Of a DNA stretch of 64,000 nucleotides, positions 1 through 11,310 are shown in pieces. How positions within the stretch are numbered: position 1 is the first letter of the stretch; each line of letters begins with the position of its first letter. The notes under the pieces are model-generated. The model had not been told where the DNA came from. It did not search any database and saw only the letters and a list, made by a program, of their open reading frames with translations. Where the stretch lies: positions 3,410,001-3,474,000 of the forward strand of contig OY744466.1 of assembly GCA_963556145.1 (NCBI GenBank). Reading direction: 5' to 3'. The position numbers and the translations under genes are program-made. This DNA is from Hygrocybe punicea. Taxonomy: Eukaryota > Basidiomycota > Agaricomycetes > Agaricales > Hygrophoraceae.

Positions 1-250
1 GAAAATTTGACCCTGCTAAGTCCGTTGACTGATTGCGCAGTCAAACACACTACGCTTCGGTTGTTTTCGAAGCAATAGTCGCCTCAGAAGAGTCCACTGA
101 AATATCCGTACACGAAATATCCGTACACTTTTTTGATAAGAGGTATCTTTGTACCTCATGCGCCATCCGTAGTAATACAAAAAATTGGCTACAATCGATC
201 TACCAGAGGCTGGATGAAATAAATGACTTGGTCATGGCGGTGACATGGAG

Positions 251-1449
251 CTACTTAGGTCGGCTTTGCATCCACTTCCGACCATCTGCAGTTCGACGCC
301 ATTTCATCCACATCAAATCCTTCGTGAAAATAGGAAAATCGGTTGACTGCCCGGGAAATCGCCATATGTTCGCATCCCAAGCCAGACCTAGAGTATTGGG
401 GTGCAGTGGTCGGAAAGCTTGGCTCATACGCTTCTCAGATTCATAGAACATCCTGAGACCTAACGCAGCCCATTCTACGGGTTTTTCAATTCCCGATACC
501 CTTTTCAGATCTTCCTGACAGACGAGCCATGCTATCTCGGCTTCAGTCAGGCCGCGGGGTGATATATACCATGGTTCGTACTCGATGCCGTCGTACTTCG
601 CCCTTCTTACGTTCGTATTCACCGGCCGTGGGAGACTGCTCTTCAAGACAGCCTGAACATGTAAACCTGCATAGAATTATTGAAATCAGTTTGATTGGCC
701 TATCAACGGTAAAACCTGAACAAACCTTTCCTTTTGAAGTTCCTGCTGGGGATGCCATCGATGGTTTCATCTTGTCCAGTTTCGTGAATTCGTTTTTGAG
801 CTCTGGCTGCGAGCGAAGTCATCGGATCGGACTGCGAGTCAACTAAGTCGGTTCGGAGGTGACAAGTGAGATTTTTGCATGCAAATTTATAACAAAAAAC
901 TCTGCGACTTACGAAGTTGGACTTCGTTAGCACTTGCCGCGGTTCTGGTTGAAACAGCTCCCTCTATTTGAACTCCTGGCCTAGGTGTCTCGTTTTCTGA
1001 CGGTATTAAAAGATGAATAACTCTGCCTCCAGTCGATATAATCCGGGTGACGCACGCAAGGGTGTGCCTCTTCCCAGGTCTGCGTGCTTTATCTCCTCCT
1101 CCACTGGCTCTTCTTTCTTGATAATTGATTCCATCTTAATGACCCTTGCCTCCGTCTTGAAAATCGCTTCCGGTCTGTACTCAAGCTCGTGCGCCAATCC
1201 ACCTTCTGCGATGTCTCCGGGTAGTTGAGCACCGTCCACGTAAAATATTGGACTCCCTCCCGAATTGCGAAACACGAATTCGACCTGCTCGGAGTCCAAG
1301 AGAGACCCTCCGATTTGTACAGGCACATCTCGCAGAAACCTCGGGAGATGAAATGTTGGACTGCCTGAGATATTTTCGAACACAAAACGCACGATTTTCG
1401 GACGGTCCCCCGGCATAGTTTGGTTATCACTAGTTGGCTGTTGGAACAA
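251..1449 (-). CDS. Unknown fungal protein, 4 exons
   Basis: I do not recognise this protein. Exons read 1449-1056, 963-913, 842-726 and 666-251; all three introns have GT-AG borders and the frame closes to 325 codons plus stop. The N-terminal exon holds an imperfect internal duplication: a unit with VRFVFENISGS followed by a second with VEFVFRNSGGS, each followed by a short proline or aspartate-rich stretch. An acidic-basic segment (KKEEPVEEE) follows, then a conserved-looking C-terminal region rich in Trp (EYEPWYIS, MWMKWRR). No signal peptide or membrane segment. Translation could start at the first Met or at a second Met (MPGDRP) 11 codons later. Function unknown; that it is a real gene is supported by the clean splicing and residue composition. 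Confidence 0.6.
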
Positions 1450-3757
1450 ATCTTTATATAGTTTGTTCAGTTCTCTTATTACCTATTTTGGCAACCGTCG
1501 GAAGGCCGCTTTTACCTAATGCAATTTCGGCACCAGTGCGCCAAGACGGATTCCACATTCCAATGTTCTCGTTGCCAAAGCACTAAATGTTGTGCATCTG
1601 AAGCTCCTTGCCTTTGCATGGGCTCCTGACTTCAAATCCTAGTCTGCTAAATGTCAATGGGGTCATTGGGAATCGCACAAAGCCCAGTGTGTGCCAAGCA
1701 GTCATTCATTGTGACGGTGAACGGGCAAGTGGGATCTTCGAACCGGTTCACCCGTCCGAACCATGAAACCCACCGTCTGGGAGACTTGAAGTTGAGGATG
1801 GATCGCGATCCGGTTGGACAATCAAATTGCCACTCTCCTTATGATCAAACCCAGCGACAGATTTGCTGCACCAAAGTGAGTTTGTATTTGTTGAAATGTT
1901 TGAGTGTTGATTTCCCGGGATCACGCTCATTTTGTAGGTGGCAACAATGGATGGTGGTCTTTTGTCACTCCCTGCTTCCCCTGACTCTGAATAAGGTCAC
2001 TGTAATGCACAGAGACAGAAAGCCGCTTACTCGCAAGGCCACTGAAACTATCATGGAGTAGTTCGGCAACGGTGAAGATGTAGAGATCCGCCATGACCCC
2101 AGCTGCATTTCGGAGGTTTTGCAGGACCTGCAAAAATGGGAGACTGTTGAACGGATTCCTGGCAAGACTTCTAGAACATGAGCTTGCCACTTTGACTCCG
2201 AGCCTCGAGCCTGTTCTGTTGAGGGGGAATTTCAAGTTTTTCCAGCCTACTTCATCGGACATATATTGCTGAAAAACTCTTCAAGCTAAATCACGGATGA
2301 TTTATTTACTTGGGAGAGCCTTTGCAAGATTGTGCCTGGAAACAAACCAGCCGTCACCAAAGTAATTGGCTAGGGCTGATACTTTGTCGTCATTGCCACA
2401 AGGAACAGGATATAACAAGCCTCGAAAGTTCGACGTCAGGGACGTTTATCGAGATGCACAATGGACGACTTTCAAGTTCTACGCAGCGGAGGATGAACAA
2501 GGGTGTGTTAGTAATCTGGTCTTTCAATCTCTTCGGCCGTAAATCCTGTAAGTTTCAACAAAGCCAGACATCAGAGAAACAGCAATCATTCACGCTAGTG
2601 ACACTAAAAGTAAGTCACCAAGCTCAAATTCGAAGTTCGCGTTACTCTAGTGGTCATTAGGCTTTCTCGAAATCTTGAACGTATTGTGGCCGATATTGTG
2701 GTGAGATTCTAAAACTTGTATTACAGTAATTGCACAAGGCCAATTAATAGACTCACTTTCTAAGATCTTCATAATGCTGATGTTCGGTTGCGCCTTTGTC
2801 GAGCAATCCGAATGTCTCCTGGCATGTAACCCCATGTTGTTTTTGAATTTGCAGATGACATTCTCAGCTCACAAGGCATATGTAACCTTCACTGGAATTC
2901 AGATTTGAATCTAAGTTTCATCAGAAACCTGAATGACCATCCATGTATGTGTGGATCCGATAGAAGGAGCTCTCGGCCTTACCAATGACATTTACCATCA
3001 TGCTCAGTCTCCTTCTGATCAACATGGAGGAACACTTCCCAAAATTGGCCACCTTTGTTCTAAAATTCATTTGAGATATTGATTGTGTGCCACACAAAAT
3101 GGAAAAACGTTGGCCTGTCCCGGTAGATGTTCGCCTCACTTGTTGATGCATGTTCAGAAAATGTCAACCAACTGCGTACTGACCACTGTGAAGTACCTTC
3201 TCAGGGGCCGGCATTCTTTTTGGAAACCAAACTGCTTCCGTTGGAGGATTCGGTGGCTTGACGACCTTGAACAAGTGTGTCACAAGACAAAGACAATGGA
3301 GGCTAAATTGAAAGGAAGGATCCACTGGACTGCAGAAGACTGCAGATCATCGGACGTTTACAAGGCGACCGTCATACCGCCCGTCAAATGAATCGATAAT
3401 GTGAATCTTTACTGGACAGTGACGAGAAAAACAAAGGCACGATAATCTTTACGTAATCACGCCATCACGTGTCCTGACTGTCAACACAGCTATAGTTTTC
3501 CGAGCTTATAATGCTGAGGGCTGATCTGTACTTCGCCAAACCATTTACCTTGTACATACCCCCCATCTCCCGATAGAAACTCCCCGCCATTGCTATAGGC
3601 CTACTAATTTTTTTGCACGTTTTTGCACGTCGTTGTGTGTACCATATTCTGAAATTCTGCAAGTTGTTCGGTGTATCAAACCTGCCACTGAAAGGTCCTT
3701 CGTCGACATCTGGCTTCAGATTGGAGAGACTCGCGACTTCAAGTTGCACTCACCGTC
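1450..3757. other. Decayed or unresolved coding sequence
   Basis: This stretch has several protein-like segments on the plus strand but no gene I can assemble. A cysteine-rich open frame at 1519-1629 has CxxC and CC spacing loosely like half of a MYND finger. An ATG-initiated 59-codon frame runs 2093-2272. Further segments lie at about 2379-2540 (reading ...FDVRDVYRDAQWTTFKF...), 2950-3075 and 3083-3391. Stops and frame changes separate them, and candidate introns between them are too short. It is best read as one or two eroded genes, or a fast-evolving gene with very small exons. Confidence 0.3.
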
Positions 3758-4863
3758 ATGTCGATGGACTGTCCGATCCTTGTTTGGATGCTCTCTTTGA
3801 ATCGAGAATATTCTCCGGAGGTGAGTCCCGCCACGTTTACATTTTGTTCCTGACGCCAGCTCATGAACGGATCGGCGCAATATTTGCGAACGAAAGGAAT
3901 ACGACGCATGCTTTAATCTGGTCAAGGAATGTGTGCATCATGCATCTTTCCAGTATAACCCACCAGACCCCGACTCGTTCCGTGAGTGATAGTATCCTCT
4001 AACGAAGCTCTGGTCATGACAGGTTACATATCTAGGACAACTTATGACCCATATGTTGCCTTTACTAATGATGCGTCATCGCCGCATTCCTAGAGCCAAG
4101 TGGCGAGACTGTGTAACTGCAAATGGGAAACACTGGATAGAGCAGGTCAGAGGCAGCTTCCATGAATGACATCGGCAACCATTTGATGTTTAACGCCTGG
4201 GAAGACTCCTGATGACATGCCTCCAGAGAAATTCCTTCATTCAATGATAGGATATCATCTAGCCTACGAAAACTCTCTCTGCGGGATGGCCATGACTCAA
4301 GGTGTTCAACGTCGAGTCATCAACATTGGTTTGGGTATCAAACAAATCATTGTGGAACCCAGAGGTGTTGCAATTTCAGCATATCTAGAATCGTTGTCTC
4401 ATAAAGTCAGTCGCGTCGAATGGTCTGGCGACATGTTGACAGAGAGCTTTTCAAATTTTAGTTGACGCAACTGGAAATATCATCAATCGCGGGAAATAAT
4501 CCAGACGAAATCGTCCTGCGTCGGCTGTGTATTGTTCTCGCCTTGAAACAAGCATATATAAAGGCTATCGGGCAGCCCATCGGCTTCGACTGGTCTCGTC
4601 TCGAGTTCGATATTCCAGCGGAGACCGCACAAGGCGATGGTCATCCTCTTCAAGGGTGGGAGTTTCGTGTATTCAAGGCTAGCCTTGGTGTGGCGCGTGG
4701 AGAGGTCTTGGTCGAGGAACATTATCAATGCGCTTGTGCCTTTTTTCGTGGGACCAAGGAGTCTACGTTCATTTGGCACGATAACGCAAAGGACCTAGAG
4801 TCTTGGGTGCAGTTTATCAACATCGATCAAATGGTCAAAGTTATCCCAAAGCTCACCGCATAG
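3758..4863 (+). pseudogene. Degenerate 4'-phosphopantetheinyl transferase (Sfp/NpgA type)
   Basis: This family loads the phosphopantetheine arm onto carrier proteins of polyketide, peptide and lysine biosynthesis. Exons read 3758-3820, 3897-3981, 4036-about 4146, 4229-4405 and 4462-4863. The order of family blocks is intact: an N-terminal segment, an ANGKHW block where active enzymes have GKPY, the central IGxD block, the AYIKAIGQPIGFDW block, and the C-terminal WVQFINIDQMVKVIPKL. Three things are wrong. The central block reads IGLGIKQI, so the metal-binding Asp is Gly. The WxxKEA block reads LALKQA, so Trp and the catalytic Glu are gone. A one-base frame change is needed near 4070-4083 to connect LMMRH to RRIPRAKW. 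I infer a non-functional paralogue; the family assignment is strong, the pseudogene call is likely. Confidence 0.75.
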
Positions 4864-5434
4864 TTCTGCTCCTTTACAGTATAACCAATTTAATGTCTTC
4901 TCTTGCTAAAACCTTCCCTTTTGTTGACCTTCACGTAAATCTTTCTAGTAGCCACCCCCCCATCGTTTTCGAAAGCCATTGCTCTGGACGCCTTGGCATT
5001 ACTTCATCTTCATATAACCCACATGTCTCACGAAATTATGTATAGCGAGCGGACTATCTTGGCTCTTCGGAATTCACGAACCACACTGATGTTTCAAGGT
5101 CTCTCCTCGAAGTCCTACGCTTAGGAAGGAACTGCAACAACGACAAGAATCAGCAGACTTTCAGGCAAGGCAAGAATCCAAGAAAATCCGGTTTGGTACA
5201 AGTTTGGATGTAACTATGACTTGACTGACACTAACATTCCAGCAAAGCCACTGGCAGCTGTTCACTTTGTCTATTGATTGTAAGGGCATTATTTAAACAA
5301 TGCTGGGTGATCAAAACACGGACAGACGTTAGAAATATCTGCGGCAAGGGAACATTCCCATCTCGCAGTAAAAAGTACAAGTTAATTTCCGTTCCAATGT
5401 GGGAGTCCACGCTCCTGGTAATAGTATTCGCACC
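4864..5434. other. Intergenic, no gene seen
   Basis: The stretch separates the 3' ends of the convergent phosphopantetheinyl transferase relic and the velvet gene. It should hold both 3' untranslated regions. I see no coding, RNA gene or repeat here. Confidence 0.5.
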
Positions 5435-8400
5435 TTAACCAGTCTCATCGGAAATGATACTCCCAATACTCAGCGGATTCTTCTTCGCCCCTCTCTCGCC
5501 TTCTCTGACCGTCCCTCTCTCACGCTCCCGCTCTCCCCCATCTCTGGAACCACCACCATAACTCCCACCTCCGCTACTAGTTCTCGATTGGACGACCGGG
5601 TACGAGCCACCACCAGTACCACCCCCGCCTGCCCCACCGGATACAGATGGCCCAGGCAATGAATGCGGTAACGTGTGCGGAGATGTGGCGCTTCCGCCCC
5701 CATGCCCATGCCCAGCCCTCAAAGGCGCAAGCTGGATCCGATCCCCAGGACTTCCAATGGCTCCAACAAGCCCACTGGCCGCAGGAGCCCCTCCCGCGGT
5801 CCCGCCGCCAAATCCAGCATCCCTCACACCATTCCCATTCCCACTCGCACTCGCACTCGCACTCGCACCCCCACTTCCATAAGTTTCACTACCCCACGCA
5901 TATCCCTGTGGTGCCTGGCTCTGGCTGGGTGCCTGCCCAGACGAAGGCGTCGACCCCCACGAATCAGTTGGCGGCGGGGGCGGCACACCGTAATTATAAT
6001 GGTAAACCGAAGGCGGTGGGGCCTGATACCTCGCAGGGGGTGCTGAATAGCCACTCCCGGACACAGAAGTATTTGAAGGTGGGGCTCCGTACATGTGGGC
6101 GTGGTGTGGGTGCTGATACGGCCTCGCAACAGGGGGTGGCGATCCCCGTGAATATGTGTATTCTCCGTACGTCGTGCCTCCTGCGACACTCGGATTGGTG
6201 CTAGGTCCAGCACTGGGGCCCTGCTGCTGCACAGCGCTAGTGGGCGGGGCAAGTCCCGGCGGTGGAGTTCCGTAACCAGGTGGTGCTGGTGGTGGTTGCT
6301 GCTCATAATACCCACCATAAGCCTGCTGCTGTGGCGGTGGGTGTGGGTACATGGATCCTGGATAGTCATATCGTGGGCCGTGGTGCATATGTGGTGGTGG
6401 GGCGGGAGGTCCATATTGTTGTGAGTGCTGGTGTGGATGTTGAATATGCTGAGGGTGAGATTGCGGGTGTGGAGGATGTTGCGCATGGTGGGGTGGTGGT
6501 GGCGGATGATGGGGATATGGGTCGTACACTTGCGCCTGCTGCGGTGGTGGAGGCGGGGCGCCCCAACTTCCGCTAGGATATGGCGCGTATCCTTGCTGAC
6601 TGGGCGGTGGGGGCGGAGGCGCGGTGTGGTGCGCATGTGGAGGCGGAGGAATGTGGCCGTGGTGCGCAGGAGGCGGTGGGATGTGTGAATGTTGCGGTGG
6701 GGGTGGCATATTGTGTGTAGGGGGTAAATGTTGTGAGGGCGGTGGGATATGTTGCGACGGGGGAGGCTGCATGTGTTGCGGCGCGGCCGGTGGAGGTAGT
6801 GGTGGGGGAGGCGGGGGTATGTGTTGTGGTGGGGGAGGGATATGTTGCGTCGGAGGCGGGCCGTACTGTTGTGCAGGAGGAGGATGAACGTGCTGCAGAG
6901 GCGGAGGTGGGTATGCTTGCGGATGCGCCGGTGCGTGCGAAGGCGGATCTCCTGCAGGCCTGTAGCTTTGGCTATGGCTCCCATGTTGCGGAGGATCATA
7001 CGGATGATACCCACCGCCCCTCCCATCATAAACGGAGGGCCCGGGAAGTCCCACCACAACATTTGGCTGCTCACTTCCGGGTGGTGGCGGCGGTGGGATC
7101 ACCTGTGGAGGCCCAGACCCAGCGCCCGAGCCCACCAGTGTAGGATCATTAGGTGAACTAGGGCTCTGAGGCCATATTTGTGTTGGTTTGCCGCCGGGCC
7201 CATCAATTGTAGTATCATCAAATCGACCTCTCTTCGAGTCACGCTTCCCAGACCCTCTGACGGCTCTCCTTACTTCGTCGTCCACACCGCTCTCGCCTTC
7301 ATCTTCATTCTCAGGGGCGGAATCTTCCAGTGGAAGGGGAAGGGGGTGCTCGAGAGCATGGATGGGCCGCTTGCGCACTCGGATGTCTTTCCGGATACGA
7401 ATCTTGATACCCTGGTCAGCAAGAGAACATGAGAGCGGCGTGGACTCTCAAGTGACAAAGCACGTTGAGTATGAACCAGGATAGCATAAGTAAGATGACA
7501 GGTACCTTCCATCCCAGGAAACTTTTTTGCAGTATAAACATAGAAAGGGGCAGAGTATATTGATTTACAATGATGCACGTTGTTTCTGCGAGTAGAGAGG
7601 GTAGAAAAGTGTTAGTATTGTGGGAACGAGGGACTGTCGTACCCATCACACACGCGTGATGGGTACAATGACACTATAACACATTCCAGGTCCTGCCGTG
7701 GGTGCCCATGCAATGTGGAGCTAGGCTGAATCATGGCATCGGACCGCACCGAAAATGGAATGTAATGAACAAAGGAAGAAACCCACTCACCCCACAACCT
7801 CAAACAAACTCAACTTCAGCCTGTAGCTGCCCTCTGTTCGCACGCTTAAGTCAGGGAAGACGAAGAAGCCCGCATCCTCATTTTGGTGCTCAGTGTCTTT
7901 GAGGTGGTATAGGGAGGAGACAACGGAGCCAGTTGTGCAACGTGTGCGGCCGTCCTGTCACACAATTTAGAAACCACAGAGACAAACGGCCCAGGCAAAA
8001 GACGATGCCATGATCGGAAATGTCCTTACGCACCTTTAACCAATGTAATTCAGCGTCATCATCTGGTTTTGCCAAGCTCGCGAACATGAAATAGTAAGGG
8101 TTTTGCAGGAAGCTTTGTGTATATCCTACATTCGCGGCACCTTGGTTGGTATTGTGGTCATCGGCCGAGTTGTTAGCTGGATGTCTGGAAATAGTACAGC
8201 AAGAACCTTTATATGCAATATGATAGGGAAATACCTTGAGGCAGGGCTCGAATCAGAGGAAGGGGATCCAGGGCTGGAGCGAGGTGACCCTCCAGTACGT
8301 CGTGCATTAGAGGCTGAGGGATCCAATACACGGAGTTGGATGATCGGGGGTGGATCAATGGGGCGACGATCGGCTAAGGAAGCGGGGATAGTCAGTCGAT

Positions 8401-8522
8401 ATGGATCAGAAGAAGGAAGATGAAAAGAATGAGAATGGACCTTTACCACCTACACCGCACATACGTGCTTGTTTTGGTTCTTGGCGAACAGTAAGCTCGT
8501 ATTCCCTGCGTTGCAAGGTCAT
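5435..8522 (-). CDS. Velvet-domain transcription factor (VosA-like)
   Basis: Velvet proteins are fungal DNA-binding regulators of development, spore viability and secondary metabolism, acting in the nucleus as homo- or heterodimers. Exons 8522-8441, 8373-8235, 8112-8034, 7954-7791, 7585-7506 and 7446-5435 join exactly to 851 codons plus stop. The velvet domain starts almost at the N-terminus ([16 protein letters not shown]), continues through [44 protein letters not shown] and [16 protein letters not shown], and ends at [16 protein letters not shown] near residue 195. A serine-proline insertion of about 30 residues sits between QLRVLDP and NPYYFMF. The remaining two thirds is low complexity: Pro, His, Gln and Tyr rich, then Gly-Ser repeats, ending in a hydrophobic motif [11 protein letters not shown]. 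The early domain and FVFPDLSVR wording favour VosA over VelB, but I did not test this. Confidence 0.92.
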
Positions 8523-9729
8523 AGCCGGGGGATGGGTATCCAGTTGATGGTGCAAAAGAAAGACGAAAGTCAGGACAGACCAGATAAAATAGAACAAGCC
8601 AGCAAGCGAGTCATATATTCCGCGAAGCGACAATCCAGCGATTCACGTCCTAGGGCCGCGAAAAGAAAGAAAAAAAGGCTCACAGACGATCCCTATCATA
8701 TGGGTAATGCGCCGCCATGGCACCCATCTGCACTGGTCCTTCCTCGTCCATCTCAATGTTGGAACCGAAAGGCCAGACAAGGCAGACGCCTGTGGGTTTC
8801 TGGGGTCAGTAGTGATCAGATATACCCCAAACTCCTGGTGTCAGCGTGCACAACACTACCCTTTTATAGCCTTGTTGCACCAATCTGCCGTTGCCGCCAC
8901 TGTTCTGGTTCACGGTTACCCCATTCCAGATCAGTCTTTGTTGGCTTTCAGGCTTCCTCTCTTGGCCTTTGGCTGGGAACCACCTTGCCTCGTGGTTACC
9001 ATGAGGCATCTCAGTTCATTATACGTGAGTGGTACTGTCTACTTGAACCAACTGCAGGTGTAACCCAATGCTGTAGTAACGCGTTTCTAAGAATGTGAAC
9101 CTTACACCTTATCGGAACCTTGCAAACTTGATCTCTACATCAACCTCTTGTGGACACGGAAACAGAAGGAATAAATTTGTTCTGGAAAACGTGGCCACAC
9201 ATTCCTAAGACCACACAAAAATATGTTTGCCCCATGAAGGAGCCCCTTCGTGACTCGCCTGAGGGGTAAGTTCATGTAATACGGCGTATTTTGCGCGAGT
9301 GGGAAGCCGAAATCGCGATATTCTCACCACTGGGCTTCTCAAGTTTTGTGGTGGTGTGTTACAAGCTCGGGCAGACTGGTCCTGTTTCACCGACCTCACG
9401 TCCTACTGGCATATCGGATCCGAATTGTGTATTTCTCAGCACACTCACCGACTCAGTCAGCGCTCGGTGGTGCCAGAGAGATTTCGTGGAGTACGTTTAA
9501 CCGGATCATTCAGGCCGCCGTTCTCCACGTAGCCCATGCGGCTGCCAACCGTTGTGTCAGCAGTTGGCTAATAACACCTGCGCTTCTGCTCAAATTAAAT
9601 CCAAGGGCTTTCATCGCCGTACCTCCCATGTCAAGCACAGCATCAAAATGATTGAGACGGGTATAAATTCTGGTTTGTTGACGGCGACTGGCTTCTTCAC
9701 CTTCCTCTGGAACCTTGTCCTTCACCACT
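8523..9729. other. Intergenic region between divergent genes
   Basis: This 1.2-kb stretch separates the start of the velvet gene (minus) from the secreted-protein gene (plus), so it should carry both promoters and the velvet 5' leader. Long open frames exist but their composition does not look like protein and no family is recognisable. Confidence 0.5.
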
Positions 9730-10534
9730 ATGATGAAAGCGTTTCTGGCGTTTGGCGCAATACAATTTTTGTTGTCTGTTGCTACGGCCAGCCTCATTCC
9801 GCGCCAGACCCTTCCACCGGGCCATTTCTTCATCCAGGCCTTCTCGACTGACCCGACTGTGAACGGGAAGTTTGCTTACAATTATCTCAGTGGAGGAACG
9901 ATCTTCATCGGTCCTATAATCAACCATCAGGGTTGGTTTTACTTCTTGATAATTATGCAATGACTCATTATGCGTAAACAGGATGGGAACCCATCTCTGC
10001 CATGTTCAACGCGACAGGCCAAACTATACAGGTGACCGGCACCATCTTACCCAAGGTAGCCCTACATTAATACAACACAGGGGGGCCCCGGCGATGTCCA
10101 AAACCTTTGGGTTATTCGTGATCAGCAAGGTGTGTGTCGGCGAAAACTTTTGACCTTTTCCTCTGAGCATTGCATATTGCAGGTGCAACTGTCTTTGTCT
10201 CTGCCAGCCCCTCTGGAGCTTCTCTTGATGCTCCATACTCGGTCACTGCCAATGGCGAGATAACCAGCCTCTGGACGATCCCGTATCCATGGGGTTGGAC
10301 CACTTGCAAAGTGCGATGATCTCTCGCCAACGTCGTCTGGTAATCTTGCTGACCTAGCATTATAGCAAGACACGACTAATGGACCAGGCAGCAACCTTGT
10401 AAGTCGACCAGTTCGCCATAATTTTGTTCCCGTGGTTGGCCCTCATAGCTTTCAAAGCTGTTCTACCAGAAATTTGGGCCTAGTTGTACTCCAGTGAAGC
10501 TTGTCACGAGTCAAGGACCCGTCGTATAGCATGA
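9730..10534 (+). CDS. Small secreted protein, family unknown
   Basis: The start MMKAFLAFGAIQFLLSVATA is a classic signal peptide, followed by a likely Kex2-type site (LIPRQ). Exons 9730-9931, 9982-10031, 10081-10129, 10183-10310 and 10366-10398 join in frame with GT-AG introns of 50-55 bp. The mature part reads GHFFIQAFSTDPTVNG, GPGDVQNLWVIRDQQG and SVTANGEITSLWTIPY and is rich in Gly, aromatic and small residues, with one N-glycosylation site (NAT). After 10398 the model is uncertain: an intron to 10483 and a last exon 10484-10534 gives the shortest closing frame. I do not know the family; it looks like a beta-rich extracellular protein of fungi. Secretion is well supported, the 3' end is not. 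Confidence 0.65.
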
Positions 10535-11310
10535 AAGCTGAAAGGCCTGGATGGCGGTGTAATGTTTGTTGAGAAAGCAATTTCTTATGTGGATTTGATT
10601 TGCGGATCACTTTTCGACGTTGTGGTCCCCGGAACATTGCAGAACATGTACTATGTAGGCAACGCAAAGGACGTTCCTTAAATCTGGTAGTAGCAGCACT
10701 GTTCTGTAAGATAACAGTGACCATCTGGTCTAAGGCTGGAGGTAATTATAACGTATAACAGTCTTTTAGGCATATTTCCCCGCCAACTGGCAGTAATGGA
10801 TGCCTAATTTGGATGCCACATGTCAGATCTGCAGCCTGAGATGGTGCCTGTTCTCATAACTAGGAGCACAATGACAAGAGTTTGCCTTCCGCACCCACCG
10901 GCACTGGCGCCATTCCCCTCGAATGGCTGCATCTTCTTGTCCTTCGTGGTCTCCATCCTTCTCTCGACTTCCGGTGTGGGGGAGCCCGCGCTTGGCGAAT
11001 AGGCATAGGCGCTCGTCTACACTAACTGTCGCTTCTGACTCGCCGATATCTGATGTTTATTTATCCCCAAAGCCATGGAATGGAGATGTGGTTAGGTGCG
11101 CTCACGCATCCATTGCTTCTCTATAGCTTGACCTGATGATTTTGGCGCATAACTAGCACTTTGCGTCAACAAAAGCACATCTATATCGCTGGCAAAGATC
11201 TGGTTGGCCTTACGCCAGTCGACAACCCTGATCTTGAACTTCCCGGTATGTCCGTCAAATATATTTCGGCCAGCTTCTTACTTTCAACTGCAGTTCGTGA
11301 TAGTCGACCC
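10535..11310. other. Intergenic, with 5' leader intron of the next gene
   Basis: No gene is visible in the first 600 bp. A good intron (GTATGT...CTGCAG, 11246-11293) lies just before the next coding region. The open frame that it joins has no upstream ATG and hits a stop at 11137-11139, so I treat it as an intron in the 5' untranslated leader. Confidence 0.5.

Noticed and set aside
5647..7156. Many long open frames antisense or frame-shifted to the velvet tail, one of them Cys-Gly-rich
   Set aside because: They are shadows of the Pro/His/Gly codon repeats on the minus strand; the spliced velvet frame explains the region.
8469..9098. 209-codon plus-strand open frame upstream of the velvet gene
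   Set aside because: It overlaps the first velvet exon in antisense, has no family resemblance, and its composition is not protein-like.
11161..11310. N-terminal extension of the ubiquitin fusion protein
   Set aside because: There is no in-frame ATG before a stop at 11137, and a good intron lies at 11246-11293; the extension is better read as a spliced leader.
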